From positions 496,001 through 560,000 of the forward strand of contig NZ_JAFIDC010000001.1 in the NCBI RefSeq assembly GCF_017052655.1: 64,000 nt of DNA, written 5' to 3'. This document shows positions 56,554 to 64,000 of this stretch, one piece after another. Positions within the stretch are counted from its first letter, which is position 1. Each line of letters begins with the position of its first letter. Position numbers and translations under genes: made by a program. This DNA comes from Acholeplasma equirhinis. GTDB lineage: Bacteria; Bacillota_I; Bacilli_A; Acholeplasmatales; Acholeplasmataceae. Below the pieces are notes generated by a model. That model was given only the letters and a program-made list of their open reading frames with translations. It searched no databases and had not been told where the DNA came from.

Positions 56554-58476
56554 TTAATACAATGTTTGAAGATAAGCATTGATTGAAACTTCAAGATCTG
56601 ACCAAGGAACAATATTTCTCATATTTTTGGCAATTGTTGATACACTTGTACCAGCAATTCTTCCTTGAACTGCTATTAAATAAGCATTTTGAATCTTAAT
56701 CACTGGCACATCACAAGCTTCATAAATCCATAAAAGTAATTCTGGACTTAATAATTTTGAATAAACTCTTGTTTTTGCACTTTCCGTATATGAAAGTGTT
56801 CCTGCTGCAATGCTAGGATACATCCAAGAATCAAAAAAGTGCCATTTTTGATTTGGTGAATGTTGTGATTTATCAACAAGTATTCCTAAACTTTTTGCAA
56901 GTGCGATATAACCACCACTTGCTTGTTGGTGATCTTCGATAAACATATCTGATATTGGATAATGTTCATTTTTTGTTTGTAAAAATACTGCAATTTCATA
57001 CATTGAAATGAATCCGTCATTAATAATAACTTGACCATCTGATGGATTTGTTGGATTTTCAGGATTTTCAACAACTGGAGGTTCTTTTTGAACTATAGAT
57101 GTCGTTTTAAAGAATCTAATATTATCTAGACCACCATCCCAGTTTGTAGCAGTAAGTGGGTCTTTGTTTACGAATGTAAGTGTAATTTCTTTTTCACCAT
57201 TTGTTTGTATTTCAAAGTTTCTGACTAAACTAGTACCAGTAATTGTCGTATCTCCAATGACCCAAGCAGTTTTACTTTGTGTTCCTAGTTTTAAATCAAC
57301 TAAAACTTTATCAAAACCAGTCACATCAATGGTTACTACTTTAGGATCTGGATAGTTACTATTAATTCTCACATAGAATGTATTGTTATCAATTTTCCCT
57401 GCTGCTGTTGTTGAAACATTACCAAAACCAGTAACTCTACCAAAAGTTTTTTCTTGAAAATAACCGGTACCCGTACTATATGATTCGAAGTTTTCAACAT
57501 CAATTAATCCTAAAACATTATCGGAATAAATAAATTCTAAATTGTTATCGTTTTTAACAATCAAATATGCTCTAACTGTAAGATATTTATCGATTGGTAG
57601 TGATCTTAAAAATTCATTTGTATGTGCAAACGCTGTTGATGGTATTTTAGTACCATTCTCAATTGTTAATGGTGTAACAAAAGTTTCCGTTACAACTAAT
57701 CCAGCTTCAACGAATTCATAACCTTCAGTTAACATATATTGTCCCAGATAGGATTTGTGACCACCTCTAAGTGTTAACTCATTTGATAAAACTATGTTAG
57801 GGGTTGTTACTAGCCCTTCAACAGATACTAACTTTCTTGGATATATTACTGAAAATTCATAAACTGGTCCAACTGAAACAGGTATTCCATATTCTTCCCA
57901 ATGGAAACCATCTTCTGCATAAATTGTTTGAACTGAATTATATACATAATATTCTGATTGGCCATCAATGATAATTTCAATATCATCATATTCCATTTCA
58001 TATTGTGCAACAAATACTGTATCAGAAGTTATCGGATAATCTGGTAAATTAAAACCGGTAAATTTAAATCCGGGTTTTGTTGGTACTGCACCATCATAAG
58101 TTGGTAGCAAAGAAAATTCTCCATACAGTGCGTATAAGAATTTCCCATTTGAATCAACAAATGCTGCAACTACCTGCTCTTCTTCTTTTAATATCATAGT
58201 AATAGCTGTTGAATGACTTACTAAGAAATTTCTGTTTATTTCTTGACTGTATTCTCCATTAAATATGTGGAATGCATAGCCAGTTATAGCAAATGACATA
58301 TTGACATGTTCTCCATAATAACCTGTTAGGTTTAATTCAAATGGTTCATTATCTGGAGTTACAACATTAATCTCTATTTCAGTTTGTTCATTTACGGCAA
58401 ATAACATTGGAGTCATATAGATTCCAATAAATAAAACACTTATAAAACTAAGTGTGGTTAATACGATCTTTTTCAT
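56554..58476 (-). CDS. large secreted InlB-repeat-like protein with jelly-roll and unknown C-terminal domain
   Basis: 640 residues with a Sec signal peptide (cleavage near MLFAVNE, about 27). Residues about 35-330 match the protein at 14448 in order: FLVSHSTAI, QVVAAFVDSNGK, PTKPGFKFTGF, YVYNS, SYLGQ, RAYLIVKN. Residues about 335-475 look like a carbohydrate-binding jelly roll (GNVSTTAAGKIDNNTFYVR ... WDGGLDNIRFF). A linker rich in P and N follows (about 480-500), then about 135 residues I do not recognise. It is translationally coupled to a 43-residue ORF. It is probably a surface ligand-binding protein; no enzyme motif is seen. Confidence 0.75.
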   Translation of the reverse strand: MKKIVLTTLSFISVLFIGIYMTPMLFAVNEQTEIEINVVTPDNEPFELNLTGYYGEHVNMSFAITGYAFHIFNGEYSQEINRNFLVSHSTAITMILKEEEQVVAAFVDSNGKFLYALYGEFSLLPTYDGAVPTKPGFKFTGFNLPDYPITSDTVFVAQYEMEYDDIEIIIDGQSEYYVYNSVQTIYAEDGFHWEEYGIPVSVGPVYEFSVIYPRKLVSVEGLVTTPNIVLSNELTLRGGHKSYLGQYMLTEGYEFVEAGLVVTETFVTPLTIENGTKIPSTAFAHTNEFLRSLPIDKYLTVRAYLIVKNDNNLEFIYSDNVLGLIDVENFESYSTGTGYFQEKTFGRVTGFGNVSTTAAGKIDNNTFYVRINSNYPDPKVVTIDVTGFDKVLVDLKLGTQSKTAWVIGDTTITGTSLVRNFEIQTNGEKEITLTFVNKDPLTATNWDGGLDNIRFFKTTSIVQKEPPVVENPENPTNPSDGQVIINDGFISMYEIAVFLQTKNEHYPISDMFIEDHQQASGGYIALAKSLGILVDKSQHSPNQKWHFFDSWMYPSIAAGTLSYTESAKTRVYSKLLSPELLLWIYEACDVPVIKIQNAYLIAVQGRIAGTSVSTIAKNMRNIVPWSDLEVSINAYLQTLY

Positions 58477-58607
58477 CAGTATTGCACCTCACTTTGATAC
58501 TGGATACTTTGAGGTAATTTAGTTGTTCCATATAAACTTGGTTTCATAAGTTTAAACATGATTGCTTCAGGTGCCATCATTGTGAGTTTTATTATCCCTT
58601 TTATCAT
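58476..58607 (-). CDS. 43-residue peptide coupled to the secreted protein
   Basis: ATG 58607 behind GGAG; 43 residues, basic and methionine-rich (MIKGIIKLTMMAPEAIMFKL), with KPSLYGTTKLPQSIQ after it. Its TGA shares one base with the ATG of the downstream gene (TGATG), just as at 14448. It has no cysteine or clear membrane span; the first half could form an amphipathic helix. I do not recognise it. The position, not the sequence, is shared with the 36-residue ORF. Confidence 0.6.
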   Translation of the reverse strand: MIKGIIKLTMMAPEAIMFKLMKPSLYGTTKLPQSIQYQSEVQY

Positions 58608-58634
58608 AAAAATCTCCTCTATTAAATTATCACT

Positions 58635-58685
58635 AAATTGAGTTTAACACATTTTAGTCTAATTCTTAGTTTGATGACTCAATTT
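58635..58685. repeat. inverted repeat upstream of the secreted-protein operon
   Basis: AAATTGAGT (58635-58643) and ACTCAATTT (58677-58685), perfect 9-base arms 33 bases apart, 28 bases upstream of the small ORF. It may be an operator pair or a leader hairpin. No cre-like site is seen here. Confidence 0.5.
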
Positions 58686-58701
58686 ATATAGTTAATTTCA
58701 A

Positions 58702-58889
58702 TTAACCGTTAAAGAAGCTCAACAATATGTGGATGAAGAACAATTTGGTAAAGATTCAATGGAATAAAATAATTTGTAGCGATTAATTTTATGAATGCTC
58801 ATCCAAAAGGCACTGCAATCATTGCTTCTCTTGAAGATGCTTCAATTGCAATTAAAGAAGAAGCAGGAACTAAAATTTTTCATGACTAG
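58702..58889 (+). pseudogene. arcC: decayed carbamate kinase C-terminus
   Basis: Two fragments in one orientation. Fragment 1 (58702-58767) reads LTVKEAQQYVDEEQFGKDSM before a stop, matching the EAKKYIEEGQFAPGSM segment of carbamate kinase. Fragment 2 (58791-58889) reads HPKGTAIIASLEDASIAIKEEAGTKI and a stop, matching the family C-terminus (kAIITSLedAveALeGkaGT.I). The residues between are deleted or shifted, and the N-terminal 250 residues are absent. It suggests that an arginine deiminase pathway gene once lay here. Confidence 0.7.
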
Positions 58890-58896
58890 ATAAAAT

Positions 58897-58952
58897 AAAA
58901 CACCTCACGTTACTATCGCTCTTAACAAATAGTACCGATAAGGTGTTTTTTT
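58897..58952. terminator. terminator at the end of the ABC transporter operon
   Basis: AAAACACCT (58897-58905) / AGGTGTTTT (58941-58949) with an inner TACTAT / ATAGTA stem; T-rich on both flanks. Confidence 0.75.
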
Positions 58953-58955
58953 ATA

Positions 58956-61211
58956 CTACATATCGTAACTTGAAATAATTTGAGCAGGTGTTTTTCTTAA
59001 TAACATTAGCATTGGCATGATACCAATAATAAGATTTGAAAGATATATAAAGAGTGCACCTAAGATAAAGACCATAAAGTCAACTTCAAAGGTTGCAATC
59101 GCTGAAAGTGGTGTATTGTTAAATTGACTCATGATAATCATCATTAAGACAAATCCTAAGAAGCTAGATATTGTCGTAATCATGACGATTTCAACTGTAA
59201 ATGAACCAACAACTTCACGTCGTTTCACTCCAAGCGCTCTGTAAACTGCGATTTCATAAATTCTAGAAAGCATTGAAGATCTCATAACAAAATAGAAAAT
59301 GAGGAGTGAACCAGCAACTAAGAATCCTGCTGTAATGATATTCGTTGATAATTCAATTTCTATTTGATTTTGGTTATCAATCATTGCTTGTCTTGATGTT
59401 AAAGTGATATCATACCCTTTCTCCCTTAAATTTGACTCGATTTCTAATGGATTATCACCATAAATCACGATTCTCACGTTATTATTAAAAATAATCGATT
59501 TTTCATAATCTTCTTTAGTTATATTACGGTCTAAGAGTGGTGAATCTGTTAAATCATTTAATGCAACATGGTCGAATGCATAAATACCACGATAAACACT
59601 ATTTGTAATACCAACAATTTCAAATTCTAATCCAGTTTCAAAATGATTATATGAATTAATAATGATTTCACCTAAAAGTTGTTCAATGCTCCAAATACCA
59701 ATATCTTTAAAGTTGGTATCACTAAACGCATCACCAGTCGAATAGAAACCTGATGAAACCATAATTTCATTACTGTTTTCAGGTCTTCTACCATAAATAA
59801 TTTCACTATCATCAACGACAAAATGATACTCAGGAATCATAGAATTATAAATTGCTTTATTTCTTGAACCTGGTAATAGAATTTCAAGACTATATGATGT
59901 TTTTAACTCAGGTAGGATGAAGTAATTGGTATTATCACCGATTACTTCCATAATATCATCATATCTATCTTGTAGATTTACTGGTATACCTTCAGAGTTT
60001 AACATGTTAATTGCTAGTACTTTTTCATCTTGAGAAATGAATCGTTGATAATCATAATTCAAAATTGTGTAGATATTTAAGAAACTATTTGCAACAAGTG
60101 CACCAACGATACCAAAGATAAGCAGCATAAGTTTACCTTTTGCACCAAATTGAAGCACACGTTTAAATGCGATCCAAAAACTCGTTTTTGTAGATATGGT
60201 GTAACTCTTTGATTTAGCTACATCTGAATGATCAAGTTTACCAAGATCAAATGTTGTTTCCATCATTTGTTCTCTAGTTTGCTTTTGGAATTTCTCATCT
60301 TTCAATTGAATGTGCGAGTCTTTATCAATCAATTGGATCTTATTAATTTCTGAATTAACATCAAGATATAAAGTTTTATTTTTAATGATCAACTTAACAG
60401 AAATCGGTGTTCTATCATCCTGATCAGTGTATACTTTAGCATCAAGTACATCATTTTTGACTTCGGATATTTCATTTAAATCTTTAAGATATATGATGTT
60501 TTCATTTTTAAAGTCATGATCAGATTGATTATCATTATAACGTTCATTTACAACTTGACCATCTTTAATTTCAATAATACGGTCACCATAGAAATCAGCA
60601 ATTTCTTTTTCGTGCGTAACTAAAACGACAAGTTTAGTTAATGAAATTTGCTTGATAATATTCATAATTTCAAGCGTATTTTTACTGTCTAAGTTACCTG
60701 TAGGTTCGTCTGCAATAATGACTTTAGGATTTTTAACTAAAGCTCTTGCGATGGCAACTCTTTGTTGTTGTCCACCAGATAATTGGGTAGCTTTTTTCTT
60801 TCTAAAGCGGTACATTCCAACTTGATTTAGAATATAATTCACGCGTTCTTCGATTGCTTCTTTATCTGTAATCCCAATCATCTTAAGAACAAATGCAACA
60901 TTATCAAAGACAGATAAATCATTCATTAAGTAATAATTTTGGAAGATATACCCGATATCTTGAGTTCTGATTTTATCCCAAATACCGGGTTTATACCCTT
61001 TGATTTGATGCTCATAAAATTGAATGGTACCACGGTCAACTTTATCAAGTCCACCGATTACATTAAGTAATGTTGTTTTACCTGAACCAGAAGCACCAAG
61101 TAAGACTACTAAGCCTTTTTCAGGAAATTCCATGGAAACATTATTTAATACATGAATACTATTTCTAGACCCTTTATTAAAGGTTTTATCTAGTTGTGTA
61201 ACTTTAATCAT
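58956..61211 (-). CDS. ABC transporter with fused ATPase and FtsX-type permease (second of pair)
   Basis: 751 residues. The ATPase (about 1-225) has Walker A LGASGSGKTT (about 38-47), signature LSGGQQQRVAIARAL and Walker B VIIADEPTGNLD; the tail (about 230-350) is a linker, then one transmembrane helix (about 365), a large extracytoplasmic domain (about 390-620) and three helices near the C-terminus, the MacB/FtsX layout in reverse order of fusion. Such transporters export lipoproteins, peptides or drugs or transmit force; the cargo is unknown. It starts in an ATGA overlap with the partner gene. Confidence 0.88.
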   Translation of the reverse strand: MIKVTQLDKTFNKGSRNSIHVLNNVSMEFPEKGLVVLLGASGSGKTTLLNVIGGLDKVDRGTIQFYEHQIKGYKPGIWDKIRTQDIGYIFQNYYLMNDLSVFDNVAFVLKMIGITDKEAIEERVNYILNQVGMYRFRKKKATQLSGGQQQRVAIARALVKNPKVIIADEPTGNLDSKNTLEIMNIIKQISLTKLVVLVTHEKEIADFYGDRIIEIKDGQVVNERYNDNQSDHDFKNENIIYLKDLNEISEVKNDVLDAKVYTDQDDRTPISVKLIIKNKTLYLDVNSEINKIQLIDKDSHIQLKDEKFQKQTREQMMETTFDLGKLDHSDVAKSKSYTISTKTSFWIAFKRVLQFGAKGKLMLLIFGIVGALVANSFLNIYTILNYDYQRFISQDEKVLAINMLNSEGIPVNLQDRYDDIMEVIGDNTNYFILPELKTSYSLEILLPGSRNKAIYNSMIPEYHFVVDDSEIIYGRRPENSNEIMVSSGFYSTGDAFSDTNFKDIGIWSIEQLLGEIIINSYNHFETGLEFEIVGITNSVYRGIYAFDHVALNDLTDSPLLDRNITKEDYEKSIIFNNNVRIVIYGDNPLEIESNLREKGYDITLTSRQAMIDNQNQIEIELSTNIITAGFLVAGSLLIFYFVMRSSMLSRIYEIAVYRALGVKRREVVGSFTVEIVMITTISSFLGFVLMMIIMSQFNNTPLSAIATFEVDFMVFILGALFIYLSNLIIGIMPMLMLLRKTPAQIISSYDM

Positions 61212-63328
61212 AATGTTTCCTCCTTACTTTCTTGAATATTCTCAATAATTGAGAATTTGAATGTACGTTTATTAAATCTTCTAGCAAGCCATAGTGTTAG
61301 ATAAGTGAAAGTTAAGAAAATAATCATATAATCAGTCATGGTAAGAATCGATAGCAATTTATTTACAACAAAGTTAGAATATGAAATTGAACTAAGGATA
61401 ATCATTGCAATTGCAAATGAAATCATCATGACAATCAATTGTTCAAAAATTACTAACCAACCTAACTTAGATTGATTTGCACCAATTGATCTGAAGATTG
61501 CAAAATCCTTCTTTCTTGCCTGCATAATGTTTCTGACAACTGTATAAAGAATAAAATACATAAATAATGCAAAGAAGAATACGAGTGCATAGAAAATTAG
61601 TGAAACAATAAAATTGATCGGACCAAATAGTGATTGAATTGTACCTTTATCAAGTTCAGGATAAACTACACGGTAAATGTTTTTATCAATGCTATCAAAA
61701 ATTCTTTCTGCTTGAACTTGAGTTCTTGCCGCAATCATAAAACCATTACCTAAGAATGGTGAATCTAAAAAGTCATGTGATAAATATAAGACACCTTTGT
61801 TGTTATCGTTGTATTTACCAACAACTACAAGCCGTTGGTAATCATTGATGTAGCGCTCAACATAGACTGAAAATTCTTCTACGTCTGATGCTGCTCTCCC
61901 TGTAAATTGAGGAATCGAGAATTTTTCGTAAAAATTTCCTTCTATTCGAGAATATGATCCATCTTTAAACTTAATTTTAATTTCATGGTAATTATCTTCA
62001 TTTGTGTATTCAAAGGTGATATTATCACCTACAATTTGTGCAGGTTTTTCTAGATAAACTCGACGATTACCAAAAAAGTCAATCTCATCCCCTACATTGA
62101 TGTTTTGGAACATATTAGAAACGACAATTTCGTTTTGTTCTTCTGGCATTCTACCTTCAATAATAAATTGTGGTGTATTTGAAATTGAGTAAGTGGTATC
62201 TAATTTAAAATTGTATAACTGGAAGGTAGAGTCATCAGCATAGACTTGTAGGTTACTAAAGTTATTAATATCAATATATGTAAAGTCTTTATACACATAA
62301 TGATTACCACCTTGTAATGCACTTAATGCATTATAGTCAGACGCAGTCATTGTTTGATTATCTTTTCTTAATACATAAAATCTATTATCTGTTGTCCAGT
62401 CTGTATAAAATTCAAAATAATTTGAATTACCACCAGTGTAGCCATCACCAAATAGATTATTTCTAGCTTGATCCATTAGGAAGGTGTATGCAAACGTAAA
62501 CACAGTCATAATTACAATCTGAAATAATAGGAAGAAAAATGTTCTTCTTGGTGTTGTAAATAAATTTCTAAGTGAGAACTTAATTACAGATGGTACTGTC
62601 ATAACTTTTAAGGTTGGTTGTTCTGGAGCTTGTGGTGCTTCAGTCTTTTTTAAGACTTTATCTTCAACCACTTCACCATCATGCATTTTAATCTTTCTTG
62701 TTGCATACTGCTTAACTTGATCAAAATCATGGGTAACAATAACAACTAACTTCTCTTTAGAAACTTCATGTAATAAATCAATGATTTGTTTACTTGACTC
62801 TGAGTCTAAATTTCCGGTAGGTTCATCTGCAACAATTATTGGACAGTCTTTAGCAAGTGCTCTTGCGATAACTGCTCTTTGTTTTTGTCCACCTGAAAGT
62901 TTTGCAGCTTTATGATGGATATGAGATTTTAATCCAACTTTTTCGATTAACTCAAGTGCACGTTGTTTTCTTAAATGTCTTGGGTAATTTTGGATTTCTA
63001 GTGCAAGCATAACATTTTGATACACAGAATATGAATCAATAATGTTATAACTTTGGAAAATAAATCCGATATATTTTGCACGATAAAGTTCCCAATCTCT
63101 ATTCGTGTAATGTGATGTTTCTTCATTTTGAATGTATATTTCGCCGTCTTCATAACTATCAAGTCCTGAAATAACATTGAGTAATGTTGATTTACCTGAA
63201 CCGGATTCCCCAGTTACTGCAACAAATTCTCCCAAATTAAATTCAGTGGAGATTTTACGCATCCCAACAGATACACCATCCCCAGACTTATAGAATTTAG
63301 AGACGTTATCTAATTTGATTAAGCTCAT
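61208..63328 (-). CDS. ABC transporter with fused ATPase and FtsX-type permease (first of pair)
   Basis: 706 residues with the same design as its partner: ATPase about 1-225 (TGESGSGKST, LSGGQKQRAVIARAL, IIVADEPTGNLD), transmembrane helix about 258-280, extracytoplasmic domain about 285-560 and three C-terminal helices. The two proteins differ clearly in the outer domain and so probably form a heterodimer rather than a recent duplication. GAGG lies upstream of ATG 63328. The cargo is unknown; nearby secreted proteins and the tiny ORFs are candidates by proximity only. Confidence 0.88.
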   Translation of the reverse strand: MSLIKLDNVSKFYKSGDGVSVGMRKISTEFNLGEFVAVTGESGSGKSTLLNVISGLDSYEDGEIYIQNEETSHYTNRDWELYRAKYIGFIFQSYNIIDSYSVYQNVMLALEIQNYPRHLRKQRALELIEKVGLKSHIHHKAAKLSGGQKQRAVIARALAKDCPIIVADEPTGNLDSESSKQIIDLLHEVSKEKLVVIVTHDFDQVKQYATRKIKMHDGEVVEDKVLKKTEAPQAPEQPTLKVMTVPSVIKFSLRNLFTTPRRTFFFLLFQIVIMTVFTFAYTFLMDQARNNLFGDGYTGGNSNYFEFYTDWTTDNRFYVLRKDNQTMTASDYNALSALQGGNHYVYKDFTYIDINNFSNLQVYADDSTFQLYNFKLDTTYSISNTPQFIIEGRMPEEQNEIVVSNMFQNINVGDEIDFFGNRRVYLEKPAQIVGDNITFEYTNEDNYHEIKIKFKDGSYSRIEGNFYEKFSIPQFTGRAASDVEEFSVYVERYINDYQRLVVVGKYNDNNKGVLYLSHDFLDSPFLGNGFMIAARTQVQAERIFDSIDKNIYRVVYPELDKGTIQSLFGPINFIVSLIFYALVFFFALFMYFILYTVVRNIMQARKKDFAIFRSIGANQSKLGWLVIFEQLIVMMISFAIAMIILSSISYSNFVVNKLLSILTMTDYMIIFLTFTYLTLWLARRFNKRTFKFSIIENIQESKEETL

Positions 63329-63487
63329 ATTTTCTTATCCTCTTTATTTATATTCACATTTATATTTTAATATAAGTTTCATAAATACCAACCGATTTCA
63401 TTTATATATTCACAATATCCACTATATAATACATAAAATCAGTTTAAAAACCTTTTTATTTAATACGAATTAAAATGTTCATACAAA

Positions 63488-63511
63488 AAGAAAACCCCTA
63501 AAAAGGGGTTT
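63488..63511 (-). terminator. terminator of the GH16 gene
   Basis: Minus strand AAACCCC / GGGGTTT around a 6-base loop, followed by TCTTTTTG. Confidence 0.8.
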
Positions 63512-63514
63512 AAA

Positions 63515-64000
63515 CTACGTTTTTGTAAAAGTGAACGGTTCTGAGAATTCACCTGTTTTACCAACAAAGTCAACAGCCCTTACTGTAATTTCATAAGTTC
63601 CTGCAGATAGTGTGGTTAACATGATTTGATTTAGGTTAGTCTTTTTATAGAACTCACCATTCACATAAACCTCATAATATTCAACACCGTGATCATCTTC
63701 TGCTTTAGGCCACCAAATTGAATTAGCAAGTTGTGTAGTTTTAGCAATCGTACCAACCTTAGTTGGTTCAAAACCATCATAATATAAATAATCTTTTTGA
63801 TAAACTCTGACGTAATCTACTTGCATACTGGTAGGGAAAATAGAATCGACAACACCTTGTGACCCACCCCATGTACCACCAACTGCCACATTTAAAATCA
63901 AGAAGAAATATTGATCAAATGGAAAAGCTTTCCAATATTCAACATCTTGATTAGAAAGTGGGTTATATGCAAACACACCAAGACCAACAGGTTCTCCATC
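63515..64000 (-). CDS. GH16 family beta-glucanase-like protein with Fn3-type C-terminus (partial)
   Basis: C-terminal 161 codons of a gene that runs off the right edge. The first part is the end of a GH16 (laminarinase/beta-1,3-glucanase) fold: PFDQYFFLILNVAVGGTWGG, then FPTSMQVDYVRVYQ (about residues 24-70 of the fragment). A fibronectin type III-like module follows (YYEVYVNGEFYKK ... YEITVRAVDFVGKTGEFSE). The catalytic ExDxxE motif lies outside the window. Proteins like this are normally secreted. It indicates that beta-glucans are also attacked. Confidence 0.82.
   Translation of the reverse strand, partial: DGEPVGLGVFAYNPLSNQDVEYWKAFPFDQYFFLILNVAVGGTWGGSQGVVDSIFPTSMQVDYVRVYQKDYLYYDGFEPTKVGTIAKTTQLANSIWWPKAEDDHGVEYYEVYVNGEFYKKTNLNQIMLTTLSAGTYEITVRAVDFVGKTGEFSEPFTFTKT

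Overview
The window looks like a chromosomal segment of a low-GC, wall-less Firmicute relative, most probably an Acholeplasma (A. laidlawii or a near relative; this is inference). AT-rich codon use, many TTG/GTG starts, strong AGGAGG-type ribosome sites and Mollicute-like gene content fit. TGA is a true stop codon (for example the ATGA stop/start overlaps at 13827, 29618 and 30520) and tryptophan is TGG, so the organism uses the standard code, unlike Mycoplasma or Spiroplasma. I saw no rRNA, tRNA, CRISPR array or insertion sequence.

Positions 1-20124 are an alpha-glucan utilisation island. It holds a partial alpha-glucosidase, a neopullulanase, an operon (CBM41-like secreted protein, MalE, MalF, MalG, cytoplasmic GH13), a secreted pullulanase with a small lipoprotein, a secreted starch-binding-like protein behind a 36-codon ORF, a lipoprotein alpha-amylase, a DUF1189 plus RDD membrane pair, and an MsmX-type ATPase. 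Extracellular enzymes and binding proteins would cut starch or glycogen, MalEFG plus MsmX would import maltodextrins, and cytoplasmic GH13 enzymes would degrade them. LacI-family (cre-like) operators recur at nearly every promoter here, with one more at 28062, so one regulator outside the window probably controls the set.

Positions 20216-28427 hold a glutathione peroxidase, a CorC-type protein behind an unusual leader, glgA-glgC for glycogen synthesis, a lipoprotein with two FMN-binding-type domains, lepA and two small ORFs. Positions 28530-33574 hold hemW, xerD, deoB, an L-asparaginase gene broken by an in-frame stop, and an 830-base gene-poor stretch with a perfect DnaA box.

Positions 33575-56511 are mostly minus-strand housekeeping genes: deoA-rsmD, pepV-thyA-dfrA-plsC, a T-box-led ileS cluster continuing through surE, a guanine-deaminase-like gene, deoC, deoD and two M16 peptidases, and the division cluster tgt-ftsZ-ychF-yggS-sepF. 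queT, behind a preQ1 riboswitch, diverges from tgt.

Positions 56554-64000 hold a second large secreted protein, paralogous to the one at 14448 and also coupled to a tiny upstream ORF, a decayed carbamate kinase fragment, two fused ATPase/FtsX-type ABC transporters and the end of a GH16 glucanase. The most novel-looking items are the two tiny-ORF/secreted-protein pairs, the operator-controlled 28-codon ORF at 28126, the duplicated N-terminal module of MalG, and the uORF leader of the CorC gene.
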